A stretch of 64,000 bases of DNA from Dreissena polymorpha. Taxonomy: Eukaryota > Mollusca > Bivalvia > Myida > Dreissenidae. The translations under genes were made by a program, and so were the position numbers. The stretch covers positions 74,456,879 through 74,520,878 of the forward strand of contig NC_068359.1 in the NCBI RefSeq assembly GCF_020536995.1. The letters run 5' to 3'. The notes under the pieces were generated by a model. That model was not told where the DNA came from. It did no database searches and saw only the letters and a program-made list of their open reading frames with translations. Below are positions 21,511 to 33,422 of the stretch, piece by piece (the stretch's first letter is position 1; every line of letters starts with the position of its first letter).

Positions 21511-24500
21511 TTAGAACACTGGGCCTTCACCTGGTATGAAGCCTGTATACTGGCCTGAAAGACTAGGAAACTTCTCGCTTATTAATTTAACACAACATGC
21601 TGGGACAGTTCTTCTGTCTCCAGCAGTAAGTTTCCCATGCATTAAGATGGTAAATTGTCTGTATGCAGCATGTCTGAAAGATTTATTGACATCTTCTAGT
21701 GTCTCTGCATAAAAGGAAAACACATCTTGTCGATACTGCTGCTGACTGTAGAGGGTCATCCTATCCAGCATCGATAGTCATCTCCTTCAAAGAAATTATT
21801 GCAGATTTTACTATAAATGTCTTGCAAATGTAACTTCAATCAGCAGTCAGTGAGACAGCACACTAGACTATATGAGCCTTGTTCTGAGAAAACTAGACAT
21901 AATGCATGAGCGTAGTGTCATCCCAGAGTAGCCTGTGCAGTCCACACAGGCTCATCAGGGGCAACACCTTCCACTTTTATGACATTTTTCGTTAAAATGT
22001 CTCGTCTTAGCAAAAATCCAATTTAGACGGAAAGTGTCGACCCTGATTAGCCTGTACAGACTGCACAGGCTAAGCTGGGATGACACTTAAAGCACATGCA
22101 TTATGCCCAGTTTTCTAAGAACGTGACTCATATAAAGGGGTGGAAAGGTGTTGATGGTATCAATGCAATGGATCAATGGAGTACAAAATATTGAAATGGT
22201 ATGCAAACTTAACAATTTTTAAGCAAAAAAAACAGTTCCTTTCTTTGCTCATGTAAAAACATAAATTGTATTGAATAAAATAGCAAGATGAGAAACAACT
22301 ACACAATGTCTTAGAACTTAGCATCTTTGTTGGCATTAGCTGAAATTCATTTTAATAAGCCAATAATGATTCAGTTTATGATTTTCCCACATGACAAAAT
22401 TGCCTTTATAGCAGGATTAATTTTTAAGATGGGATATTTAATAGGTTTGCATGGTGGAACATTATTGGCCCATTACTTAGCCCTTGTTATAAACCAATAT
22501 GACGCTGCAAAACTTCAGATATTCAGTTACAGAAACTCATAATACATGAATCTTACTCACAGGTCTTTGACTTGAGCATAATTCTGGGACCATCCCACAG
22601 CAAACTCGATCTTCCACTCTCTCGTATTGTGGGCATCTGTGACAAGAGCACCACTCCGGACTGGATACAGGTCTTGTTCCTTTTTCTCTTTCCTTTTTGA
22701 TAACATTCTAGCAATATCTAAATTCTTTCCTTTCGGTGACTGTAAGACTTTCAATTATTTCCTGAAATTACAAAGTTAAACTAAGTACCAAATTCAAGAA
22801 TCAGTATAACACAAAAGTAATCAATTAACCCTAAACATTAACTGATCTTGAGAGATTGGATATTAATAACTAGTGCATTACTGTCACTGAAATTCAATTA
22901 TAAAATCCTCAGGGTAAAAATATGACCACATGAAAATAAACTTATGATTATTTCAGAATTTACCCTCAATTAAGTATTGACTTGATATCAGAATAAAAAA
23001 AACAGCACTAAATGATATTAAAGCAAATTCTAGTGAGTCGGTGCAAAAAAGCTTTGTTTTTGACAATGTTTAAATAAAAATCTACATTGCCACAGAAAAT
23101 TTTAGGGAAGTGAACACAACAATAACTTGCAGTTTTTTTTGTGAAAAAATAAGTCTCCCTCACAAAGTTCTTCATGAGCAAAATGGCCAGTTTTCTATTA
23201 GAGTCTCATACAAACTAGGTGTAAGGAGCAGAATTTATTGTGAACAAATAACTATTTGGCATATAACATTATTGGAAATGACTTCAGTGATACTGAAATT
23301 ATACTTAATACAGTGCTACCTTTCCAAAGTAGCCCTTACTTGAGGGCAAGAATGGGGGAGACATAATGACCAACTGATTGTTTAATTATGTATTGTTATT
23401 ATTCCAATCTACATGCATGCTTATTAATCTGTTAAAAGCTTTGAACTAGAATTCTGTTGTCTATATTTTCAACAAACACGAAAAACAAACCTTAGATTTT
23501 CGTTCTTGTTCTTTTCTATATTCAAGAATTCTTTCTTGTTTTTCATGGTCATAACAGCGCCCTTTCACTTTCTTACTTCCTCTTTTCCTTCCCTTTCGTT
23601 TGGTTCTTAAATCATCCTAAAAAAGATTTAACATGACATGTTTGAAAAAAATACATGATTAAATTTCAATAAGCATGTCCAAACATATACAAAGATGTAA
23701 GGTATGCATTTCAGGTATGTTGTTGTTTCAAGTTTATCTTACGAGTAACTTCATATCATATGGACTGCATAGAATTTGTTTTCATATAATACTGTAAATG
23801 AATGAACGGACAAACGAAGGAGCGAAAAAAATGAAAGATGCATTTTAAACAGCACTGACACTTATGATTATGCATGAACTGACTTTTTAGGATTTAAAAC
23901 AGCCATACCACTATATTGATTATTCAACAAGAAACATTTTCAGTACTATGCATATATGTTTCTCTAAAACACAGAGAGGAAACAGTAAAATTATGATTTT
24001 ATAAATAATTGTAATTCAAATAATTTAAGTTACCTCTCTCTCACTGAGTGGTTCTCCTTCAGACTCATCAGAACTTGAAGGAACAAAAGCCAGTACAGGT
24101 TCCTAAGTATAAATAAACATCCAGGAGTTACATATTGCAATGCAACAAATATAAATAGCCAAGTAATAAGATATAAATAAATAACACCTCATCAGAAAAA
24201 GATGTAGAAGTTTGGACTTCCAACTTTATCAGCTAGTGAAAGTTTGTTACAAGTTTGTATTTCCAAGAAAACCTTATAAAGATATGAAGTATAATTAGTG
24301 CAAATATTCTGCTGTGATCATTTATAAAAGCGTTATGTTGAAATAAACAAAAAAGTAATCTAAGCAACCACTTAGTTCCAGGTGAATCACTTAAAAGATG
24401 AGGTTAAATGTTAGAATGAGAAGTATAAAATATAACTCACTAACTGCCCTTAATCATCAAATAAAAGCAAGTCTTACATCGTCAGACGTGCTATGGCGTT

Positions 24501-25615
24501 CCAGTGTCCCCTTAGTTGTTGCTAATGTATCAACTTTCTGGATCTTTCTGGCAGGACGTTTTCCTTTACCCTTCTGTAGACTTGAATCCTGAGTGTAACA
24601 AATAAAACATCATGCATTTGATAAAAACCAAGTAATGCAGAAAATGAAATAAATAAGAGCAAAATGAGTAACCCTAAAATGACAAAAACATGATGTCAAT
24701 GTCATGACCTAATCACATGAGTTATAGTGCATTTCTTGATTTACTACATGTTATTTGCAACCACAGCCTACTTCCACAGATTTCGGACCTAAATATTGTG
24801 AAGAAAAGCAAAAAGTCCTACTATACTAAGCCAAGGTTGCTGTTCAACTCTCAGGCCTTTACAATAATAGTTCTAACTTGTAAATCATAATGGGTTATAG
24901 TCAAACCTGCATTTATCAACACAGAGCGGACAAGGGTGATATTATTATTTCTTCTTAGTTCGGCTGGTCACAAATAGATATACATAATTCACTATACCCC
25001 TCCGGTTGACCAGGTGGGAGAATTTATCAAATAACTGGCATATAATTAACATGTGTACACACAACAGCATTAAATTGAACTTACTGAATCTGTGTCCTGA
25101 AAATACAACAACATTCTCTTAGATGGCTGTCTCACGCGTTTACTTCTTTTCATGTCTCCCTCTGTTTTGGCCTAAATAAAAAAACATAAACACAAATACA
25201 CCGACTTATTTGTGCTTTAGGATCTGGGTACGAATTTACTGTGGAAGAATCCACTGGCTTCTATTAGCAAAATTTAAAAGTTAATGAAAAAAGTACATTG
25301 CAAAATAAACTACACAAAATTCGAAAGTCAAAACGACAAAATCATAAAATCAAAATACGTTAAATTGATTCTCATGTTCATGCATTGGACTCCAATTTGG
25401 AGTCGTCTACTATCGTCTAATTTGTAAACCAGCGACATTTAGCATCGAATTGCAAGGTAAAGACCAACAATTCGCTACCATTCAACGGCAGATAAACTCA
25501 TCTTGTTGAATTAAATAAAATCAGATCGGAATCTTAATAAATTATATTTTATTAAATAAATAAAACCATATTTTCTTACTGGTTCGCTCATTGTAGATTT
25601 CGAAGCCTCCGCCAT
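21511..25615 (-). CDS. Seven-exon gene with a P2X7-cytoplasmic-tail-like C-terminus
   Basis: Minus-strand exons inferred from splice sites and open phase: 25615-25580 (ATG, MAEASKSTMSEP), 25171-25085, 24588-24478, 24102-24034, 23616-23491, about 22739-22561 and 21760-21511 (TAA stop). Total 858 nt, 285 residues. Exons 1-5 all end in phase 0 at GT donors (GTAAG, GTAAG, GTAAG, GTAAC, GTTTG) after clear AG acceptors. Acceptors of exons 6 and 7 are weaker and are chosen because they keep the frame open. The N-terminal part is basic, serine-rich and acidic in patches, with a KRKGRKRG cluster that could be a nuclear signal. The last exon carries HAAYRQFTILMHGKLTAGDR, a run of RTVPACC and SGQYTGF, closely matching the AYRQF-W-G-x-L...R-x-x-P-S/A-C...GxYxGF pattern of the P2X7 tail. 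No transmembrane segment is seen, so it is not a channel. The cysteine-rich half of that domain is missing or in an unrecognised exon. The start lies 208 bases from the right TIR, so it is probably transposon-encoded. Confidence 0.6.
21869..22134. mobile_element. 266-bp palindromic MITE
   Basis: The ends form a long imperfect inverted repeat: TATATGAGCCTTGTTCTGAG then AAAACTAGACATAATGCATG on the left, matched by TGCATTATGCCCAGTTTTCT then AAGAACGTGACTCATATA on the right. Inner arms (GTGTCATCCCAG...AGCCTGTGCAG) also pair. No coding capacity. It lies in the last intron of the minus-strand gene, so it inserted after that gene arrived or is tolerated as intronic sequence. Confidence 0.85.
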
Positions 25616-25822
25616 TTTGTTTGTTTGTGTCTGAATCACGTGACACGAAGCGCGAAATACAAATAAAAAGGGATTTCCCAAGGTAGACGCAAACGTCGTA
25701 ATACAATTTGGCTGTTGCTCTTTAGTTTTGTAGTTTTTAGCAAAAGGTTGAGTTGGATATGGTTCAAATTAACGAATGTTATTAATTAATCTCAAAATAA
25801 TAGCCTTCTAAATTCAGTAAAC

Positions 25823-25842
25823 TAATCCATTGGACAGTCCCT
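25823..25842 (-). repeat. Right terminal inverted repeat of the TTAA element
   Basis: Twenty bases, perfectly complementary to 15501-15520, followed by TTAA at 25843-25846. Confidence 0.93.
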
Positions 25843-25984
25843 TTAAATCAAGTGATACAGACTTAATAAATAACGATCAATAACATGTTAAGTCATGCTC
25901 TGTATATATCTTTGGCTTGTAACTATTTTAAAGATAATCACACGGAGCAAAACATCGATGTTTTTTTAAATAGCGATATAGAGA

Positions 25985-26127
25985 GAATAACAGGTTACTG
26001 TCCCATCGTTTTGTAATATATCAGGCGAGGCTTAGAATAATATTACGGCGAGGCTTGCCGAGCCGTTATTTTATTCGTGTCGAGCCTGATATATTACACA
26101 ACGATGGGATAGTAACCTGTTTTTCTG
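25985..26127. repeat. Large imperfect palindrome
   Basis: AACAGGTTACTGTCCCATCG...TAATATATCAGGC on the left pairs with GCCTGATATATTACACAACG...GGGATAGTAACCTGTT on the right. The centre contains GAGGCTT/GAGCC repeats. It directly abuts the 13-bp TIR at 26128, so the two may belong to one element. Confidence 0.8.
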
Positions 26128-26891
26128 TTTATCATACCACAGTTTCCTAAAAATCTGCAAAACAATCCATTTGTTATATTTAAAATGTACGAATCCCCGC
26201 TGATTTTGCTGATCCGGCTTTTACATGTTGACATACATGTAGCAACGGCGTTCGAAAAGACGACAAGAATAATCGCTTATTTTAAACATCGTAAACAGAA
26301 AAAAAGTTGTTTTCACTATGAATGCGAAGAGTACACCCGCTTTTATTATAAGCGTATAAAATTGGATATCAGGAATGGACTGCAGCGACAAACTTAATCG
26401 AAGAACACACAACACCGAATAGTTTGGAGACGCCATTTTGGAGATGTACATTGAAATTGACATTTTGATGATGGTGTCAATATTGACATACGCGTGTTAA
26501 ATCGTTTGTTTAAAAAGTTTAAGATTAGCATACAGTTATCATTCCTCTTAACTTTCTGTGCAACATTTGCGAGTGCAATCACTATATCGGTATTTAAGAT
26601 TTATTGTCCCATTGATGACGTAATTTAACTTCTGTAGTTCGGGCTGTGGTGAATTTTAAAAAATAAATGTTTTTTTATGTATGACTTTAAACTAGAAAAA
26701 AATGTGTACGTTCTTGGTATCAAATTGTTTGTTTTGTTAAACCTGATTCATGTTGATAGAAATTGTTGACTCTATTGCAAACCCCGCGTAACTCCAAACA
26801 TGGACTGATATAGGAACTTCCTGTTGACCATGATATAAAAAATATCAGGCAACGTTATATCAGGCAGATATCAAAGCGGTGGTATGATAAA
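26128..26891. mobile_element. Possible 764-bp TIR element
   Basis: TTTATCATACCAC (26128-26140) and GTGGTATGATAAA (26879-26891) are a perfect 13-bp inverted repeat. Near the right end ATATCAGGC occurs twice, echoing the adjacent palindrome. No clear target-site duplication and no transposase are seen. A chance pairing is unlikely but the boundaries are uncertain. Confidence 0.5.
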
Positions 26892-28389
26892 AGGTCATAA
26901 GAGGATTGAATATGGTTTTCGTCTGGTTTGCTGGTATATTGCATGAGTAGTCACAGAAGACTTCCAGAAGTGTCCCTGTTCCTTAGATTGAAAGCATATG
27001 CAAGACTTTGAAGTCAATGTATTAAACAAGTTATGTGATATTGATAAATACAGAAATAGCATCATATTATGCATCTTCGTGTTCATTTATGTTCTGAGCG
27101 TAATCATATACATATTTAAATGTGTTTTGTAGTTCTGTAACATGTTAAAATAACAACAGCATACATTCAGCTTATAATATGTAAATTCCTCGTTAACATG
27201 CGCTTTGATGTGGTAATACAATATAAAGCATATACTTACTTCAATGTATTAATGTGTTAACAGATATTTTTATTTTTTATTCAAACTAGTGTTGGTTTCG
27301 ACCAGTATTAGGTGCTTCCATTGTTATCATAGTATGATGATAGTGTCTATTGCAATAATTAAGTTATAGAAACAACCAAATTATCATAATTTATTGGGTT
27401 GTATATCTCACGACTCATTGCCTTATATAAAATCAGACTTTATTTGGCTTATTTGGTTGTTTTCATAAAATATATCATTGTATACACGCAATGCTTGTTA
27501 AACGAGATTCGTATTGAAAGTAGCATATGTGTCAAAAAGTTAGTGTAAATAAACTTGTTCAAGTATTGTCAGTAGTAGTATCACGTTGAATCGGTATTTA
27601 GTACTGTATTTGTCTTCGAGATTGTTTTCAATGTTGTTGTTAAGTAATTAACGTGGTGTTACCGGTTTTCGAAGCAGTTAAAACTTATTTAAACCGACAT
27701 TTTGAGGCGCACGTAACTCAGATTCAAAGTCACAATACATATTATGAAAGTGGAATTGAAGATCGACCACAATGTCTCACGATAAACATTTGATCTATGG
27801 TTTTTCTTAGCTTAAGAAAATAATTGGAAAAAAATCCCTTGTAGTTTTTTTACTTAATTCAGTAGAACGAAGTAAAACGGTACGGTGCTGTATTGTCATT
27901 GTAAACCACATGGTGCAGCATATAAGTTAGAATTAATCGAAAAAAATATGTTAGCAAAACACCATATTTGTCTTAAACGAAATATGCAAAACATTATACT
28001 AATTCTTTATCTTAACAGACTGATATCAAACAAAGAGATTAAGAAACTCTGGAAACATTATCATGAGAGGAATTTATTTGAACATTCGAAAGTCGTGTGC
28101 ACAATACATATTGCATACAATTCATTTTTGTCGAATTATATAATTTGAATTAAAAAAACAAAAGGCAACAGCCAAATTAACGACTATAGGATGCACTTAC
28201 ATTCGGATGATGCCATTGATTATTTATTCAATGCGACTTTTAGAACAAACAATCATAATTATATTTACATACTGATTTTTTATGAACATTGTTTAAAGCA
28301 TTAACCACGGACCAACTATTCAGATACATACTCCATTATACATCACGCTATTCCATAATTAAGTGTGTAGTTTAAACGGATGTTGGTAT
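26892..28389. other. Intergenic, no gene seen
   Basis: AT-rich. An 87-codon open frame at 27885-28148 (plus) has no recognisable domain and is not called. Confidence 0.5.
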
Positions 28390-28831
28390 TAATTTGTTGT
28401 ATCGCTTGAATCCATACAATTCACAGGCCATATTCAGTTTGCGTGCAAAATGTTAATTTCGTAAATGAACTGATATTGCAGTACAGTAGACACACATCTG
28501 ACCTATTTCACACGGCGTTTGTTCACTGAAACTGTGGCCGACAAAAACGAGTATACCCTTGAGGATTACAATCAAGACATTTTGTGATATCGCTAAAGTC
28601 GGCAAGGATCTATTGTATAATGCTTATCAATCAGGGATGCTGTTATACGTAATTGAACGTTAGCCCGGAAAAGTCGTGCCTTGCAAATTGAAAGGATATA
28701 TGTGTTTACTTATATATGTTGTAACGCGTTTCTTACAATATGACCTCTATTACGAACACGACGTTTTAATGTGTTTTGTGTGTGTGTTGGTTTATAGTCT
28801 CTATTTTTTCGTCGGTGCTTATACATATATC
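28390..28831. repeat. Old segmental duplication, copy B (left part)
   Basis: Homologous to about 7300-7720 as described for copy A. It is cut by the Ty3/gypsy insertion, whose target duplication ATATC occupies 28827-28831. Confidence 0.6.
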
Positions 28832-28977
28832 TGTTATGTATAATGATCACTTCAGTCATGATAAACCCCGCCTACCATGTTGTATTGCTGCATGCCTATC
28901 GCTGTATCTGTGTAGTATTAAACTAGCCATCAAACAGACCGGTGTTCTTGCGTTGTCTTAAACCCACATACACAACA
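28832..28977 (+). repeat. 5' LTR of the Ty3/gypsy element
   Basis: Starts TGTTATGTATAATGATCAC and ends CACATACACAACA, with TG...CA ends. Immediately followed by a primer-binding region starting TTGGCGACGAGGAT (about 28979). Confidence 0.95.
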
Positions 28978-29079
28978 ATTGGCGACGAGGATTGAGCAGA
29001 GTTTTTATTTCGGGAATTTTATCCTTTCTTTCAAAATGAAGTATTGTGCGTAAAATTCTGGATATTACATCTGTGATAA

Positions 29080-32000
29080 TCATGGCAACAGCGTTAATAG
29101 GAAGCATTAATCCGTTTGAGAGTAACACGGAAACGTGGACTTCTTATCAAGAACGCCTGGAGCAATATTTTATTGTGAACGATATTGCAGCTGAAAAGAG
29201 AGTGGCTGGATTACTTACCCTCCTAGGGGAAAGGACATATTGTCTTCTCAGGAGTTTAACGTCGCCGGCAAAGCCGTCGGAGAAGACGTACAATGAACTG
29301 TGTGATTTGCTTAGCACTCACCTTAGTCCAAAACCGCTTATCATTGCCGAACGTTTTCGATTTCATAAACGAAATCAGGCGACGGGGAATGTATCAAGGA
29401 CTATGTAGCGACATTAAGGAAGTTGGCGGAATTTTGTAACTTTGGCGACAACCTTAACGACACATTAAGGGACAGATTCGTTTGCGGTCTTCATGAGGAA
29501 ACAACACAAAGGAAGTTGCTTTCAACAGTTGACCTAACATTCGCTATGGAAACAGCGACCAAAGACGCCGCAGAACTTCAGTCGTCGACAGCTACCGGAA
29601 GTGTACACCGGATTGCTAACCGTAAACACACAAAGACAAGACCACCGCCTAAAAGGGAAACGGTGCAAGTTACTTCCAAACCGAACTGTATTCACTGTGG
29701 GAAAAACAACCATGTGTCACAAAAATGTCGGTTGAAAAATGCCGTATGTCACTTCTGCAAGACAAAAGGACACATTCAGAAAATATGTCTTAAAATGAAA
29801 CACGTCAATGCAATGAACACCACAGATAATGACAATGTTTTGATTATTAATTCTGTGAACCGTGGAGACAACAAAATAACAGTGTCACCTGAAATGGACG
29901 GACATATATTCAGAATGGAAGTTGACACAGGATCGGCAGTGACATTAATGTCGGAAATTGATTTCCGAAAACGGTTCGGAAATGTACCACTAGATCCCGC
30001 GAAATCAGTACTTAAGACGTACTCCGGGGAAATCATTAAACAAGTAGGTACCAAGGTTGTATTAGTAAAGTACAATGGACAATCAACACAATTACGGCTT
30101 TGTGTGGTTCAAAGCACAGGTCCTATGTTGTTCGGGAGAGACTGGCTTACGGCTATCAAGTTAGACTGGCAACGCATTGTTCCCGTAAACGTGATCGAAA
30201 GAGATATTGTTAAAGACAGACTAAACACGATTTTGAAAAACAATGCAAATGTTTTCGATGAAGGTATCGGAAAAATGAAGGACATAAAAGCCAGGTTAAC
30301 ATTGAAAGAAGACGCGTCACCCAGATTCTTGAAAGCAAGGACAGTTCCGTACTCTATGAAACCGAAAATAGAGCGTGAACTCGACAGCCTTGAAAGGCAA
30401 GGTATTATTTCGAAGGTAAATACCAGCAGATGGGCAACGCCAATCGTTCCAGTATTGAAAAGCAACGGACAGGATGTTCGAATTTGTGGAGACTTTAAAG
30501 TGACAGTCAACCAAGCACTTAAAGTTGACAAATACCCCCTACCAAGGATCGAGGACATCTTCGCGAATCTGTCACACGGACAGAAATACTCGAAACTGGA
30601 TCTTCGCCAGGCGTATCTCCAACTTGAGGTCGACGACGACAGCAAGGAATTGTTGACCATTAACACTCATCAAGGGCTGTTTCGGTACAACAGATGTGTG
30701 TACGGAATATCGTCACTTCCCGCAATCTGGCAACGCACAATTGACCAGATACTTCAAGGAATACCTGGAGTGCAATGCATTCTTGATGACATGATCGTGA
30801 CAGGGGACAGTGATCAGTCTCATTTGGATAATCTCGAGAAAGTGCTTTGTCGTTTGAACGAGTTTGGTTTAAAACTAAACAAAGACAAATGTGTGTTCTT
30901 TGAGGATAGAAGTAAGTATTGTGGACACGAGATCGACAAAGGTGGATTATGGAAGTGTAATGACAAGGTGCAGGCTGTGATGGACACACCCACACCTAAA
31001 GATGTTACTTCTTTAAGGGCATATCTCGGTGTTCTCAATTACTACCACAGGTTTCTGCCGAATCTCGCGACTGTCATTAAACCATTAAACGCGATGCTTG
31101 AAAAAATAGTAAGTTTATTTGGTCAAAAGAATGTGAGATCGCGTTCCAAAATTCAAAAAAGCTGATCACTTCTGAGCCCGTGCTTACGCATTATAACCCA
31201 GATCTACCTGTTAGACTGGCGACGGATGCCTCTCCGGTAGGAATATCGGGAATACTGTCTCATGTCATGACAGACGGTTCTGAAAAACCTATTGCTTTCG
31301 CGTCAAGGTCATTAAGCAAAACAGAGCAAAGATACGCGCAGATTGATATAGAAGCGTTGGCTATATTCTGGGCAGTAAAGAAATTCTACCCATACCTGTA
31401 CGGTCGAAAATTTTGCCTAGTAACGGACTGTCAGCCGCTGTTATCAATCTTCAGTCCAAGCAAAAGCATACCCGCAACAACTGCTGCGCGCGTACAAAGA
31501 TATGCTTTGTACTTATCCGGTTTAGATTACGACATAGAGTACAAATGCACAAAACGGCATACACATGTTGATGGGTTGTCCAGACTACCCGCGCCGAATC
31601 ATAATCATAACTCTGAAATATTCTACACTTCACAATTCGCGCAACTCCCTGTAACAAGTTCGCAAATTAGCCGCGAAACGCAGCGCGAGCCAATTATGTC
31701 ACGCGTCTTAGAATACGTCAAAAAGGGCTGGGCTTCAAACGCTAATGACCCAGTACTCAAAAGCTATTATTTCCGCCGAAACGAGATAACACTTCATCGT
31801 GGGTGTCTGATGTGGGGAAATAGGGTTATCATTCCCATTAAACTAAGAACGCGTGTGCTCGATCTGTTACATGCTAGCCATCCGGGAATTGTAAAGATGA
31901 AAGGACTAGCTCGGAGCTATGTCTGGTGGCCGGGGATTGATGCCGACATTGAAAGTCTGGTCAAACGTTGTAATGGTTGCGCAATGCAACAGAATTTACC

Positions 32001-32985
32001 AGCGCATGTCCAATTACATCCGTGGGAATGGCCAAGCTCTAGCTGGGAGCGGATACACGTTGATTTCGCAGGCCCGTTTCTAGGACGAATGTTCTTAGTC
32101 ATGGTTGATGCTCACTCTAAGTGGCCTGAGGTCATTTAAATGAATACAACGAACACCGAAAGAACAATTCAAGTCATGCGAACCGTATTTGCAAGATATG
32201 GGTTACCGAAAGAAATTGTTTCTGACAATGGAAGTGCGTTTACATCTGAAAGCTTCCAACTGTTCATGAAAAGAAACGGAATTCTCCATATAAGGACTGC
32301 GGTCGCTAAGCCATCCACAAATGGTCTTGTGGAGCGCTTCAATGCTTCTTTCAAATCAAGCATTCGCGCAATGAACAGCGAAACGGATGACCTTAACCAG
32401 AAACTGAATTGCTTTTTGCATACATATCGTAACACGCCGCATTCTACAACTGGCGAAACACCAGCAAAATTGTTCTTAGGTCGTGATTTGCGAAGTAGGT
32501 TAGATTTGCTTAAACCTGATACTAAGCAGCACGTGAATGACCGACAAATGAAAATGTCAGTTCCGGACAGAAATAAATTTCGCGAAATAGATTTAGGTCA
32601 GAGTGTCCTTGCCCGAGATTTTAGGCCTAACTCTAAGGAAAAATGGATAAAGGGCACTATTGTTTCACGCGACGGACCACTTATGTACAAAGTGGACATC
32701 GGTAATACAGTGTGGAGAAGGCACATTGATCAGCTTCGCGCTACGGACGTGCAAAACGCTTCAAATGAAAATGACACAATCCCATTACCGTGCGAACCGC
32801 TATCTGCTACCGATACTCCGTGTCATAGCCAATTAATGTCAGACCACCCGGTACTAATTGAGAACAAAGATAAGAATGATAATGATTTTCAAAATGATCC
32901 TCTGGTTTCAAATGAGCAATTAACAAAGGATCGTTGGTATCCATTGAGAAACAGGCGACAGCCTGAACGACTGTCTTATCAGTAG
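29080..32985 (+). pseudogene. gag-pol region of the Ty3/gypsy element (fossil)
   Basis: Approximate domain positions: capsid-like gag about 29080-29640; two CCHC zinc knuckles about 29690-29800; aspartic protease with DTGS about 29920-30140; reverse transcriptase about 30340-30900 with an LDD active-site block near 30780; RNase H about 31190-31560; integrase zinc-binding region about 31860-31990, integrase core about 32040-32430 and C-terminal region to about 32740. Sequence style is that of metazoan Ty3/gypsy elements often labelled K02A2.6-like in animal annotations. The coding region is broken. Confidence 0.9.
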
Positions 32986-33256
32986 TAATTTGTAACTAAT
33001 CAGATTAATTGCTGCAGTACTTTTCCTCGGACATTTTGGTACTTGTGAATGCTAATGAGCTGTGATGATTTTATATCATTGTGTAGTAACGATATATAAT
33101 AATGGACAATTAATGCGTAATTTCACAGTTATTAGATAAGAACACTGACTGAGTTGATATTTGAACAAGAAATGTTATGTTTGAAAATGATTATTCATAT
33201 TATTTTTTAAATGCATTATGAATTGATTTTTATGAATAATTATATAATAAACACAT

Positions 33257-33271
33257 TTAAAAGGGGAGAAT
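33257..33271 (+). other. Polypurine tract of the Ty3/gypsy element
   Basis: AAAAGGGGAGAAT lies directly upstream of the 3' LTR, where plus-strand priming is expected. Confidence 0.75.
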
Positions 33272-33417
33272 TGTTATGTATAATGATCACGTCAGTCATG
33301 ATAAACCCCGCCTACCATGTTGTATTGCTGCATGCCTATCGCTGTATCTGTGTAGTATTAAACTAGCCATCAAACAGACCGGTGTTCTTGCGTTGTCTTA
33401 AACCCACATACACAACA
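33272..33417 (+). repeat. 3' LTR of the Ty3/gypsy element
   Basis: Matches the 5' LTR over 146 bases with about one difference (CACGTCAG against CACTTCAG). Followed by ATATC. Confidence 0.95.
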
Positions 33418-33422
33418 ATATC

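Larger units (their letters stand above)
15497..25846. mobile_element. 10.3-kb TTAA-flanked TIR DNA transposon (Kolobok-like candidate)
   Basis: Perfect 20-bp inverted termini, AGGGACTGTCCAATGGATTA at 15501-15520 and its complement at 25823-25842, are each flanked by TTAA (15497-15500 and 25843-25846), the target duplication. Inside are two convergent intron-bearing genes starting about 470 bp and 210 bp from the ends. The plus-strand gene (about 15977-18071) resembles the C-terminal part of a DDE transposase family without its core; the minus-strand gene (25615-21511) ends in a P2X7-tail-like domain. At least seven smaller repeats are nested between them. TTAA target choice is known for Kolobok and piggyBac; the terminal AGGG and gene content favour a Kolobok-like element, but that assignment is from memory. 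The catalytic core was not found, so the copy looks non-autonomous. Confidence 0.75.
28832..33417 (+). mobile_element. Ty3/gypsy LTR retrotransposon, broken, young
   Basis: A 4.6-kb element bounded by 146-bp LTRs and a 5-bp target duplication ATATC (28827-28831 and 33418-33422). The two LTRs differ at about one position, so insertion was recent. Order of parts is gag, protease, reverse transcriptase, RNase H, integrase, typical of Ty3/gypsy. No envelope region or chromodomain was recognised. The coding region is broken, with about three interruptions. It inserted into copy B of the old segmental duplication. Confidence 0.95.

Noticed and set aside
27885-28148. 87-codon plus-strand frame
   Set aside because: Lys/Ile/Asn-rich as expected from AT-rich DNA; no domain or homologue recognised.
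29776-32435. Minus-strand open frames of 60-185 codons
   Set aside because: They are antisense shadows of the Ty3/gypsy coding region.
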